From NCBI GenBank assembly GCA_021154985.1, contig JAJNQE010000017.1, positions 1 through 25,092 of the forward strand: 25,092 nt of DNA. The letters run 5' to 3'. Below the pieces are notes generated by a model that did no database searches, was not told the DNA's origin, and was given only the letters and a program-made list of their open reading frames with translations. Below are positions 1 through 6,572 of this stretch, piece after piece. The stretch's first letter is position 1. Each line of letters opens with the position of its first letter. The DNA comes from Hydrogenophaga sp. (lineage in GTDB: Bacteria > Pseudomonadota > Gammaproteobacteria > Burkholderiales > Burkholderiaceae_C). The translations under genes and the position numbers were made by a program.

Positions 1-279
1 CTGTACCACGCCCAGCGCATGCGGGGTGAGCTGGCGGGCACGCTGCGCGCGCTGCTGCCGCGCATCGGCCACATCCAGATCGCCGACAACCCCGGGCGCG
101 GTGAGCCCGGCAGCGGAGAGATCCATCACCGGTTCCTGTTCGACGAACTTGACCGACTCGGCTACAGCGGCCATGTGGGCTGCGAGTATTTCCCCCTCGA
201 CAAAAACACCAACGGCACCCGTGCCGGCCTCGCATGGCTGGCCGCCCACGGACGCCAACCCAACGGAAGACCCCTCTGA
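1..279 (+). CDS. hyi: Hydroxypyruvate isomerase, C-terminal part (gene begins before window)
   Basis: The first 92 codons of the window read in frame to a TGA at 277-279 and match the C-terminal third of the Hyi/OtnI TIM-barrel sugar-isomerase family. The segment IGHIQIADNPGRGEPGSGEI (residues about 21-40 of this fragment) and the later GCEY motif, which holds a metal/catalytic Glu in the family, are diagnostic. Hyi interconverts hydroxypyruvate and tartronate semialdehyde in the cytosolic glyoxylate/glycerate pathway. The ATG at 19 is internal, because the preceding codons (LYHAQR) already belong to the family alignment. Its stop overlaps the start of the glycerate kinase gene (TGATG), so the two are translationally coupled and metabolically consecutive: semialdehyde to glycerate to 2-phosphoglycerate. 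The N-terminus lies outside the window. Confidence 0.9.
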   Translation: MYHAQRMRGELAGTLRALLPRIGHIQIADNPGRGEPGSGEIHHRFLFDELDRLGYSGHVGCEYFPLDKNTNGTRAGLAWLAAHGRQPNGRPL

Positions 280-1588
280 TGCAACCCAGCCTGAACGATC
301 CCCGCGCCCTGCTGCGCCACCTGTTCGATGTGGCGGTGCAGCGCGCGCTGCCGCTGCACAACACCGCCGCCTTTTTGCCTGCGCCGCCCAAGGGCCGCAC
401 CGTGGTGATCGGCGCCGGCAAGGCCGGTGGCGCCATGGCCCAGGCGGTGGAAGCGCTGTGGCCGGCCGACGCGCCGATCTCGGGCCTGGTGGTCACGCGC
501 TACGACCACACGCCGCCGCGCCCGGCGGGTTTGAAGAACCGCATCGAGGTGGTAGAGGCCTCGCACCCGGTGCCCGACGCCGCAGGGCTGGCCGCCGCGC
601 AGCGCATCCTGCAGCTCACCCAGGGCCTCACGGCCGATGACCTGGTGCTCTGCCTCATCTCGGGTGGCGGCTCGTCGCTGCTCACCTTGCCGGCCGAGGG
701 TCTCACGCTCGAAGACAAGCAGCGCATCAACCGCGAGCTGCTCAACAGCGGTGCCAACATCCTGGAGATGAACACGGTGCGCAAGCACCTCTCGCGCATC
801 AAGGGCGGGCGGCTGGCGGCGGGCTGTGCACCCGCGCGCGTGGTCACCATCACCATCAGCGACGTGCCGGGCGACGACGTGAGCGTGATCGCCAGCGGCC
901 CCACGGTGGCGGACGCCACCAGCTGCGCCGATGCGCTGGACATCCTGCAGCGCTACGGCATCGACGTGCCACCCGCCGTGCGCACGCAGCTGGAGCGCGG
1001 CGAACTGGAAACACCCAAGCCCGGTGACGCACGCCTGATTGGCCACGAGGTTCACCTGATCGCCACACCGCAGCAAAGCCTGGAGGCCGCCGCCGCCGCG
1101 CGCGCGCGATCGGGCTCAACACCTATGTGCTCAGCGACGAGATCGAAGGCGAATCGCGTGAAGTGGGCAAGGTGCACGCGGCGCTGGCGCGCTCGGCCGC
1201 GCTGGGCCGCAGCGATTTCAAGACGCCGTGCGTGATCCTGAGCGGCGGAGAGACCACCGTGACCGTGCGTCCCCGTGTCGAGGGGCAGGCCAAGGGCAAG
1301 GGCGGCCGGGCCGGGGAGTTCTGCCTCGGCATGGCGCAGGCCCTGAACGGCATCGGCAACGTGTGGGCACTGGCCGCCGACACCGACGGCATCGACGGCA
1401 TGGAAGACAACGCCGGTGCGCTGGTCGCGCCCGACACCCTGGCCCGCGCCGCAGCCCAGGGCCTCAAGGTCACCGACCACCTCGCGCGCAACGATGCGTA
1501 TGGCTATTTCGCGCCGCTGGGCGACCTCGTGGTCACCGGGCCCACGCACACCAACGTGAACGATTTTCGCGCCGTGCTGGTGCTCTGA
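279..1588 (+). pseudogene. ttuD: Glycerate 2-kinase (TtuD/GckA, MOFRL family), frameshifted
   Basis: The product would phosphorylate D-glycerate to 2-phosphoglycerate, ending the glyoxylate/tartronate route begun by the upstream hyi. Frame 1 (from ATG 279) encodes the N-terminal DUF4147-type domain: VVIGAGKAGGAMAQ near residues 41-54, then CLISGGGSSLL, MNTVRKHLSRIKGGRLA and SDVPGDDVSVIASGPTV. At about 1099-1108 the frame breaks inside a run of alternating C and G. The coding continues one frame back with IGLNTYVLSDEIEGESREVG and the C-terminal MOFRL domain (SGGETTVTVR, GRAGEF, AADTDGIDG), ending at TGA 1586-1588. Removing two bases (one CG unit) restores one protein of about 435 residues, close to the usual family length. 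Everything else is intact, so this is either a recent slippage mutation or a sequencing/assembly error. Start ATG 279 overlaps the hyi stop. Confidence 0.88.
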
Positions 1589-1851
1589 GGCCGCTCCAAC
1601 CCGAGTCTATCGGGGCGCATTTTCATTGGCAAAGAGTAGCCAGGCTATGGCCTGAGACTTCGCCGCTTGCTAGCCTTCCGACATGCCGAAGACAGACTTT
1701 TGACAAATCACCGTTGATGTGGCGGGCGGGGTCACAGGCGAAGTGCCGGAGCAATAACTGAGGCCTCAAAAAGGAGATCTGCTGTGAAAGGGGTCGTGAC
1801 AGATTTTCTTTAGAGCGTGGAAGACGTCTTGACGATGTCGGAGACGATGGA
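1589..1851. other. Gene-poor, lower-GC stretch between ttuD and the toxin-antitoxin terminator
   Basis: No convincing gene is seen. The stretch is visibly richer in A/T than its surroundings. It holds a perfect 10-bp palindrome TGAGGCCTCA (1759-1768), followed by a good Shine-Dalgarno-like AAGGAG at 1771-1776 and GTG at 1783 that opens only nine codons before TAG. This looks like the remains of an expression signal or a mobile-element end, but I cannot name an element. A 100-codon minus-strand frame across it has no recognisable motif. Confidence 0.4.
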
Positions 1852-1878
1852 GCAATAAAAAACCCGCCGAAGCGGGTT
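1852..1878 (-). terminator. Rho-independent terminator of the toxin-antitoxin operon
   Basis: On the minus strand the stem AACCCGC (1878-1872), loop TTCG and stem GCGGGTT (1867-1861) is followed by a T run (TTTTTT then ATT). The 7-bp stem is perfect and the tetraloop very stable. It lies 21 bp after the antitoxin stop, in the right orientation to end that operon. Confidence 0.88.
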
Positions 1879-1899
1879 GGGGTGAGCGTGGCAAGCAGA

Positions 1900-2235
1900 T
1901 CAGGCTGCTTTTCGCAACTCTTCAATCCTGGCCCCGGCTTGCTCGGCTTTCAGATTCTGTTCTGCGACGATTTCTCTCATGCCTTCAGGCACGAACCGTT
2001 GCAGGATGTCTCGCATTAGGGGTTGGTAGCCGATGCCGTGATGGCTCGCGATCAGCTTGTATGTTTCGATGAGCTGACGCGGCAAACGGATCGATATGGA
2101 CTGCAGTCCAAGCGATTCCTCTAGTGCTGTAGCGTGCTCCGCGCCGGCCACCTTCGCGTGAGCCGGATCTGCGCCGAGTTCACGGCTTTCCCAAGCTTCA
2201 TCGGTGCCTGCGATTCGTTTCATGTAGTTCTCCAT
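1900..2235 (-). CDS. BrnA/CopG-like antitoxin
   Basis: This 111-residue protein follows the toxin-like gene, overlapping it by one base (TAATG). Its centre, about residues 45-82, reads LQSISIRLPRQLIETYKL and onward through QPLMRDILQRF. This is the pattern of a BrnA/CopG-type ribbon-helix-helix or BrnA-like antitoxin: a basic beta strand, then two helices. The N-terminal 45 residues and the C-terminal 25 (charged, helical) are variable regions. The expected role is to bind and neutralise the toxin and to repress the operon promoter. A second in-frame Met four codons in (ATG at 2223) is an alternative start. The gene ends just before a strong terminator. The order toxin-then-antitoxin is that of brnTA. 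Function rests on family resemblance only. Confidence 0.75.
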   Translation of the reverse strand: MENYMKRIAGTDEAWESRELGADPAHAKVAGAEHATALEESLGLQSISIRLPRQLIETYKLIASHHGIGYQPLMRDILQRFVPEGMREIVAEQNLKAEQAGARIEELRKAA

Positions 2236-2522
2236 TAGGGTAAGTGACTTGAGTAAATGAGCATCTCGGACTCGTTGGGCTCATAGCATGTGCGAAGCTG
2301 GACTACACTACCTCGCTGTATATACACAACTTTGAGTAGCCGATTCTTATTTGTGCGGCTGACAAACCAAAGCGTTGGTGGGTCAGATTTATGGTCTTCT
2401 CGATCATCAATCAAGAGTGGACCATCAATGTTATCAAAGCATTGTTCGACTTCACGGACCGTGACATCATGTTTGTCCCTGAGCTTATCGAGTGTTTTCG
2501 TCGAGACCTTGAGGTTTTTCAT
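2235..2522 (-). CDS. BrnT-like toxin (family often labelled ADP-ribosyl-[dinitrogen reductase] hydrolase)
   Basis: This 95-residue protein has the compact layout of BrnT-like RNase-fold toxins: helix 1 with LDKLRDKHDVTVREVEQCF, a variable loop with the family-typical DDREDHKSDPPTLWFV, then strands LLKVVYIQRG and VVQLRTCYEPNESE. Databases often annotate this subgroup as an ADP-ribosyl-(dinitrogen reductase) hydrolase; the protein is too short for that enzyme and I regard the label as misleading. The start ATG 2522 has no good Shine-Dalgarno sequence. It lies 11 bp from a TGTATATACA palindrome, so the transcript may have a very short leader. Base composition is clearly lower in GC than that of the flanking operons, which suggests horizontal acquisition. 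Toxin activity is inferred from the pair arrangement and fold-level resemblance. Confidence 0.72.
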   Translation of the reverse strand: MKNLKVSTKTLDKLRDKHDVTVREVEQCFDNIDGPLLIDDREDHKSDPPTLWFVSRTNKNRLLKVVYIQRGSVVQLRTCYEPNESEMLIYSSHLP

Positions 2523-2533
2523 TGGAAGCGCAT

Positions 2534-2543
2534 TGTATATACA
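2534..2543. promoter_or_regulatory. Candidate operator/promoter of the toxin-antitoxin operon
   Basis: A perfect 10-bp palindrome TGTATATACA lies 11 bp upstream of the toxin start. Read on the minus strand it supplies a -10-like TATACA/TACAAT. The same decamer recurs inside the toxin gene at 2317-2326. Autorepression by the antitoxin is usual for brnTA modules, so this is a reasonable operator candidate. No convincing -35 was found. Confidence 0.35.
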
Positions 2544-2878
2544 GAGCTGTCGACGTGCAGTGTAGTTCCCTTAAAGTTTTGATCGCAAGTGGGCTAGTTG
2601 CCTGATCTTTCGTCAGAAACACACACGCGGCGCAGAACTTCACTGATGATGCATACAGGCTGCTGAGCCAAAAGCCTTTGTGGTTGATGTTCTGTTATAC
2701 CGAACCATTACCCCCTGGGCTATCGGTTACAAGTCGGCCCGGCGGATCGTTTCTAATGTCGCCTTGGCCACTGGTCGTCCAGCCTGGCTCCCGCTGACGG
2801 GCGTGCACGCCCCCGACGTCGGCAACCCACCCTGTTCTTGATGCCGAATGCGCCCGCCGGGCGCCAAGGAAAGCTTTT
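2544..2878. other. Non-coding junction between the toxin-antitoxin island and the DUF3348 operon
   Basis: About 335 bp without a supportable gene. Composition shifts from AT-rich (to about 2720) to GC-rich after it, so the boundary of the acquired segment probably lies near 2700-2760. Two inverted repeats are seen: GGGCGTGCACGCCC (2799-2812, perfect) and GCGCCC-GCC-GGGCGC (2850-2864). The promoter of the downstream operon should lie here; TATACC at 2696-2701 is a possible -10, but its -35 is poor. No target-site duplication could be recognised by eye. Confidence 0.4.
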
Positions 2879-3544
2879 TTGCGCAGCCATTTCAACCGCT
2901 CAGCCCTGGTGCGCCAGCTCGCCGGCTGGCAGCCCACGCCCGATGACCTGCCGCGCCAGGACGTGGCCGAGCGCCTGGGCCAGTGGTTTGGTGTGCATGA
3001 CGCCATCGCGCTGAGCGCAGCCCATCAAGCCATGCCCGCCGTGGCACGAGCGCGGCGCCCGGCCGCTCCGGCCGCTGCCCGCACCCTGCAGGCCGAGCTG
3101 CAGCGCGTGCGCGCCACGCTCAGCCAGGCCATCACCCGCCCCCCGCTGGAAGCGGGTGACGAGGGCCTGGACGCCGACGCCGGTTTCGCGCTGCACCACC
3201 AGCGTTGCCTGGAGCAGCAGCGCCGCATGGACATGGCCATCGAGGCGCTGCGGAGCCACGTGCGCAAGACCTTGTCGCAAACATCGCCCCGCCTGGCGCA
3301 ACTCGCCGCGCTCGACGCGGTGATCGAGCCCATGCTGGCCGGGCGCGAGCAGCGGCTGCTGGCCACCGTGCCCGGTTTTCTCAAGGCGCGCTTTGTGCAA
3401 CTGCGCCAATCCCACCCCGACGGCTGGCCGCCGCTGTTTGAACACGATCTGCAGCAGACCCTGCTGGCCGAACTCGACCTGCGCTTGCAGCCCGTGGTCG
3501 GCATGGTCGAGGCCCTGAGCCAGGAAGTGACACAACATCCATGA
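2879..3544 (+). CDS. DUF3348 family protein, first gene of a motor-like operon
   Basis: This 221-residue soluble protein has no signal peptide or membrane segment. The N-terminus (NRSALVRQLAGW then RQDVAERLGQWFGVHDAIAL) fits the DUF3348 family, in which an LVR...L helix is followed by an AERLGQW...DAI.LS motif. The middle contains an Ala/Pro-rich linker (about 49-63) and a long helical stretch. The C-terminal part (VPGFLKARFVQLRQ, PDGWPPLFEHDLQQTLLAEL, LRLQPVVGMVEAL) is also conserved in the family. The TTG start at 2879 is chosen because AAGGA at 2866-2870 is 8 nt upstream and the family alignment begins right after it; the upstream frame stays open but lacks family features. Its stop overlaps the next start (ATGA). 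Function unknown; the constant linkage to a MotA-like/MotB-like pair suggests a cytosolic accessory subunit. Confidence 0.85.
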   Translation: MRSHFNRSALVRQLAGWQPTPDDLPRQDVAERLGQWFGVHDAIALSAAHQAMPAVARARRPAAPAAARTLQAELQRVRATLSQAITRPPLEAGDEGLDADAGFALHHQRCLEQQRRMDMAIEALRSHVRKTLSQTSPRLAQLAALDAVIEPMLAGREQRLLATVPGFLKARFVQLRQSHPDGWPPLFEHDLQQTLLAELDLRLQPVVGMVEALSQEVTQHP

Positions 3545-5463
3545 ATGCCAACACCGTGAACCGTTTTTCCGTAATCGCCGCCTTTGCCTTCGGCCTCGTC
3601 GCCCTGGTCTGGGTCGGCTGGGGCTTTGCCGGCACCAGCGCCATCGCACTGGCCATGACGCTGGCCATTGGCGCTGTGTACGGGCTGGGCGCGGCCGAGA
3701 TCCGGCGTTTTCGCGCGTCCACCACTGGGCTGGTGCAGGCGCTGGCCGAGGTGCCGCAGCCGCTGACCCGGCTGAACGACTGGCTGGTCCGGGTGCCACC
3801 GGCGCTGCAGGGTGGTGTGCGCGCCCGCATCGAAGGCGAGCGCGGCGCGCTGCCTGGTCTCGCGCTCACGCCCTACCTCATCGGCCTGCTGGTCATGCTG
3901 GGCATGCTCGGCACCTTCCTGGGCCTGGTGGTCACCTTCCGGGGAGCCGTGTTCACGCTCGAAGGCACGGCCGATCTGCAGGCCATCCGCTCGGCGCTGG
4001 CCGAGCCCATCAAGGGCCTGGGCCTGGCGTTCGGCACCTCGGTGGTGGGCGTGGCCACTTCGGCCATGTTGGGTCTCATGTCGGCCCTCAGCCGGCGCGA
4101 ACGGCTGGTTGCGTTGCGCCAGCTGGACGCGCAGATCGCCACCGTGTTCCGCCCGTTTTCCCTCGCGCACGAACGCAGCGAAACGCTCAAGGCGCTGCAG
4201 CAACAGGCCGGCGCGCTGCCGGCGGTGGTGAACCAGTTGCAGGCCCTGATGGACCAGATGGAGCGCCGCAGCCAGCAGCTGGACGAACAGTTGCTGGCGC
4301 GCCAGGACACGTTCCACCGCGAGGCGGGCGCGGCCTACCGGGCGCTGGGCGAGTCGGTGGCGCACTCGCTCAACGAAAGCCTCTCGGCCAGTGCGCGCCT
4401 GGCGGGCGAAACGCTGAAGCCGGTGGTGGAAAACGCCATGACCGCCATCGCCATCGAGTCCACCCGCCTGCACGAGCGTGTGCACGGTGCCGTGCACACG
4501 CAGATGGAGGACCTCTTCAGCAAGGTCGAGCAGCGCTCCAGCGCCCTGATCGCCAGCGTGCAGGACACCGCGACCCGCGCACAAGCCGAACAGCGCGCCG
4601 CCGAACAGCAGCGCCAGGCCGCATGGACCGGGTCCTTGCAAGCCATGGCTGCCACCCTGCAAACCGAATGGCAACAGCTCGGCGCACAGACCCTGGCGCA
4701 GCAGCAGGCCGTGGGCCACACGTTGGAGCAGACGGCCCACCGCTGGCGCGACGAGCTGGCCGCGCTGCGCGGCGAAGAGGCCGCGCGCGGCGAGGCGGCG
4801 GTGCAGCGCCTGGCGGAGTTGCAAGCCTCGCTCAATGCCGAGGTGACCGCCCACCTGGGCACGCTGGGCGCCGCCATCGAAGCCCCCATCGCTCGCCTGC
4901 TGGAAACGGCGTCGGAAGCGCCCCGGGCGGCGGCCGAGCTGATCGCCGAGCTGCGCCGCGAGACCACACAACTGGGTGAGCGCGACCAGCTCGTGCTGCA
5001 GGAGCGCGCCACACTCATGGCCGACATGGCCAGCCTGTTGCACACCGTGCAGCAGGCCACGGGCGAGCAGCGCGCGGCCATCGAATCGCTCGTCTCCTCG
5101 GCCAGCGCCGTGCTCGACCAGGTCGGTCGCCAGTTCGCCGAGACCGTGGGCGCGCAGGCGCACCGCGCCGACGATGTGGCGGCACGGGTCAGCGGTAGCG
5201 CCATCGAACTCGCTGCGCTGGGTGAGGCCTTCGGCCACGGCGTGCAGCTCTTCGCCGCCACCAACGACAAGCTCATCAGCAGCCTGCAGCGCATCGAGGC
5301 GGCGGTGGGCCAGTCGATGCAGCGCAGCGACGAACAGCTGGCCTATTACGTGGCACAAGCGCGCGAGGTGATCGACCTGAGCATCAGTTCGCAGCAGGGC
5401 ATCGTGGACGACCTGCGCCGCCTGCGCAGCGACCAGCAGCGCACGGCGGAGAACGCTGCGTGA
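3541..5463 (+). CDS. DUF802 protein: MotA/ExbB/ZorA-like membrane subunit with long coiled-coil tail
   Basis: A 640-residue inner-membrane protein. Four membrane segments are evident: about 10-30, 34-52, 109-133 (LTPYLIGLLVMLGMLGTFLG) and 159-183 (GLGLAFGTSVVGVATSAMLG). The last two, with the FRGA loop and ALAEPIKGLGLAFGTS, have the pattern of the MotA/TolQ/ExbB proton-channel family, in which a Thr/Ser-lined helix pair packs on the MotB-like partner. Residues 186-640 form a long, almost proline-free, Gln/Ala/Glu-rich helical tail. It includes the DUF802-type stretch near 395-440 (HRWRDELAALRGEEAARGEA) and a conserved-looking end (SDEQLAYYVAQAREVIDLSI). This shape, a channel base plus a long intracellular tail, is that of ZorA. 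It overlaps DUF3348 (ATGA) and the OmpA-like gene (TGATG), implying coupled translation. Known: family architecture. Inferred: ion-driven rotation of the tail. Confidence 0.88.
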   Translation: MNANTVNRFSVIAAFAFGLVALVWVGWGFAGTSAIALAMTLAIGAVYGLGAAEIRRFRASTTGLVQALAEVPQPLTRLNDWLVRVPPALQGGVRARIEGERGALPGLALTPYLIGLLVMLGMLGTFLGLVVTFRGAVFTLEGTADLQAIRSALAEPIKGLGLAFGTSVVGVATSAMLGLMSALSRRERLVALRQLDAQIATVFRPFSLAHERSETLKALQQQAGALPAVVNQLQALMDQMERRSQQLDEQLLARQDTFHREAGAAYRALGESVAHSLNESLSASARLAGETLKPVVENAMTAIAIESTRLHERVHGAVHTQMEDLFSKVEQRSSALIASVQDTATRAQAEQRAAEQQRQAAWTGSLQAMAATLQTEWQQLGAQTLAQQQAVGHTLEQTAHRWRDELAALRGEEAARGEAAVQRLAELQASLNAEVTAHLGTLGAAIEAPIARLLETASEAPRAAAELIAELRRETTQLGERDQLVLQERATLMADMASLLHTVQQATGEQRAAIESLVSSASAVLDQVGRQFAETVGAQAHRADDVAARVSGSAIELAALGEAFGHGVQLFAATNDKLISSLQRIEAAVGQSMQRSDEQLAYYVAQAREVIDLSISSQQGIVDDLRRLRSDQQRTAENAA

Positions 5464-6107
5464 TGACCGGGACGGACGACACCGTGGAAGACGTTGCGGA
5501 CGGGCAGACCGCGCCCGTCTGGGCCGTCTTCGGCGACCTCATGGCCGGTCTGGTCGGCGCCTTCGTGCTCATCCTCATCGGGGTGCTGGTGGTGCAGATG
5601 GACCTGGTGGCCAGCCTGCAGGCCGAGGTGCAGAAGCGCCAGCAGGAAGAGGCCCGCCGCATGGCGCTGGAAAAGGCGCTGGCCATCCCGTTGCAAAGCG
5701 GCCGTGTGACGCTGGACAACGGCCGCATCGGCATCAGCGGCAGCGTGCTCTTTGCGCTGAACTCCGACGAGCTGCGGCCCGAGGGCCGCCAGGTGCTCAA
5801 GAGCCTGGTGCCCCCGCTGCAGGTGTACCTGGGCGAGCGCGACGAGATGCTGATGGTCAGCGGCTTCACCGACGACCGCCCGGTGCAGGCGAACAACCAG
5901 CGCTTCGCCGACAACCTCGAACTCTCGGCGCAGCGCGCACTCACCGTGACCCGCGCGCTGATTCAGGAAGGCATGCCGCCGCAGCGCGTGTTCAGCGCCG
6001 CGTTCGGTGCCGAACAACCCGTGGCGTCGAATACCGACGAGCAGGGCCGAGCGCTCAACCGCCGGGTGGAAATGGCACCGGTGCCCAAGGCCAACCACCG
6101 TGAGTGA
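5463..6107 (+). CDS. OmpA/MotB-like (ZorB-like) peptidoglycan-anchored stator partner
   Basis: A 214-residue protein with a short cytosolic N-terminus, one membrane segment (about 19-47) and a periplasmic OmpA-like domain (about 95-205). Asp25 in VFGDLMAGL lies at the start of the membrane helix, exactly where MotB and ZorB carry the ion-binding Asp. The OmpA domain keeps the peptidoglycan-binding pattern: GFTDDRP (134-140), N-x-x-LS-x-x-RA (151-159), FGAEQP and GRALNRRVE (195-203). A helical plug/linker (about 50-75) joins the two parts. ATG 5463 is preferred over GTG 5460 because it overlaps the upstream TGA in the usual TGATG coupling and has GGCGGAGAA upstream. The expected complex is five DUF802 channel subunits around two of these, by analogy with MotAB/ZorAB; stoichiometry here is inferred. 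Confidence 0.9.
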   Translation: MTGTDDTVEDVADGQTAPVWAVFGDLMAGLVGAFVLILIGVLVVQMDLVASLQAEVQKRQQEEARRMALEKALAIPLQSGRVTLDNGRIGISGSVLFALNSDELRPEGRQVLKSLVPPLQVYLGERDEMLMVSGFTDDRPVQANNQRFADNLELSAQRALTVTRALIQEGMPPQRVFSAAFGAEQPVASNTDEQGRALNRRVEMAPVPKANHRE

Positions 6108-6492
6108 CGCGTTTCAACCGCACTTCGAGACGCCGGTGCGCCACAGCGGACTTTCCCCGTTGGCGCTGCTCAACCGCGACCTCGCGGCCAGGGCACTGCC
6201 GGGCGGAGAACTTCGCAGTGTGCGTGGGTTTCGCGAGGCCTGGTCGCGCATGTCCGCTGAAGACGAGGTGACCCAGGCCGTGCAGCACGGCCCCGAGAAC
6301 GCCGGGCCGCTCAACTCCCACCGCCTGGTGCTGCACACGCTGGCGCTGATGCGCGACCTCTCGCCCGATTACTTGCGCCGGTTTTTGCTGCAGGCCGATG
6401 CGCTGCTCTGGCTGGAGCAGGCGCAGTCCAAAGCCCAGGCTTCGGTGAAGCCGCCGGCTGCCAAGCCCAGGTCAGCGCGCACCCCAAAATAA
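6100..6492 (+). CDS. DUF2894 family protein, last gene of the motor-like operon
   Basis: The 130-residue product begins at GTG 6100, overlapping the end of the OmpA-like gene by 8 bp; a longer upstream frame exists only as a shadow of that gene. The core LRSVRGFREAWSRMSAEDEV followed by NAGPLNSHRLVLHTLALMRD and LSPDYLRRFLLQADALLWLE is the signature of DUF2894, a small helical domain found next to DUF802/OmpA genes in Burkholderiales. The tail (from about residue 108) is Lys/Pro/Ala-rich and probably disordered. It has no membrane segment or signal peptide, so it is expected in the cytosol, perhaps docking on the DUF802 tail. Function unknown. The gene is followed immediately by a hairpin. Confidence 0.85.
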   Translation: MSDAFQPHFETPVRHSGLSPLALLNRDLAARALPGGELRSVRGFREAWSRMSAEDEVTQAVQHGPENAGPLNSHRLVLHTLALMRDLSPDYLRRFLLQADALLWLEQAQSKAQASVKPPAAKPRSARTPK

Positions 6493-6525
6493 AAAGCCCG
6501 GCACCAGAAAACCGGTGCCGGGCTT
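6486..6525 (-). terminator. Terminator of katG, probably bidirectional
   Basis: A perfect 12-bp stem, AAGCCCGGCACC (6494-6505) with GGTGCCGGGCTT (6514-6525) and an 8-nt loop, is followed on the minus strand by TTT-ATTTT, a good U tract for transcripts leaving katG. On the plus strand it lies directly after the DUF2894 stop but has only a weak T stretch, so it may also end the motor operon less efficiently. Confidence 0.85.
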
Positions 6526-6572
6526 GGCTTGCAGGGCAGGGCAGGGCGGTCAGCAGGCCCCGCGATGCCGCA

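Noticed and set aside
1623..1925. A 100-codon minus-strand frame downstream of the antitoxin
   Set aside because: It overlaps the terminator and the antitoxin end and has no motif or ribosome site.
2799..2812. GGGCGTGCACGCCC as a terminator or attachment site
   Set aside because: Perfect palindrome but no T tract and no second copy; could be chance in GC-rich DNA.
3025..5358. A 777-codon minus-strand open frame opposite the DUF802 operon
   Set aside because: It is antisense to clearly family-matching proteins and is His/Gln/Arg/Gly-rich, typical of a high-GC shadow frame.
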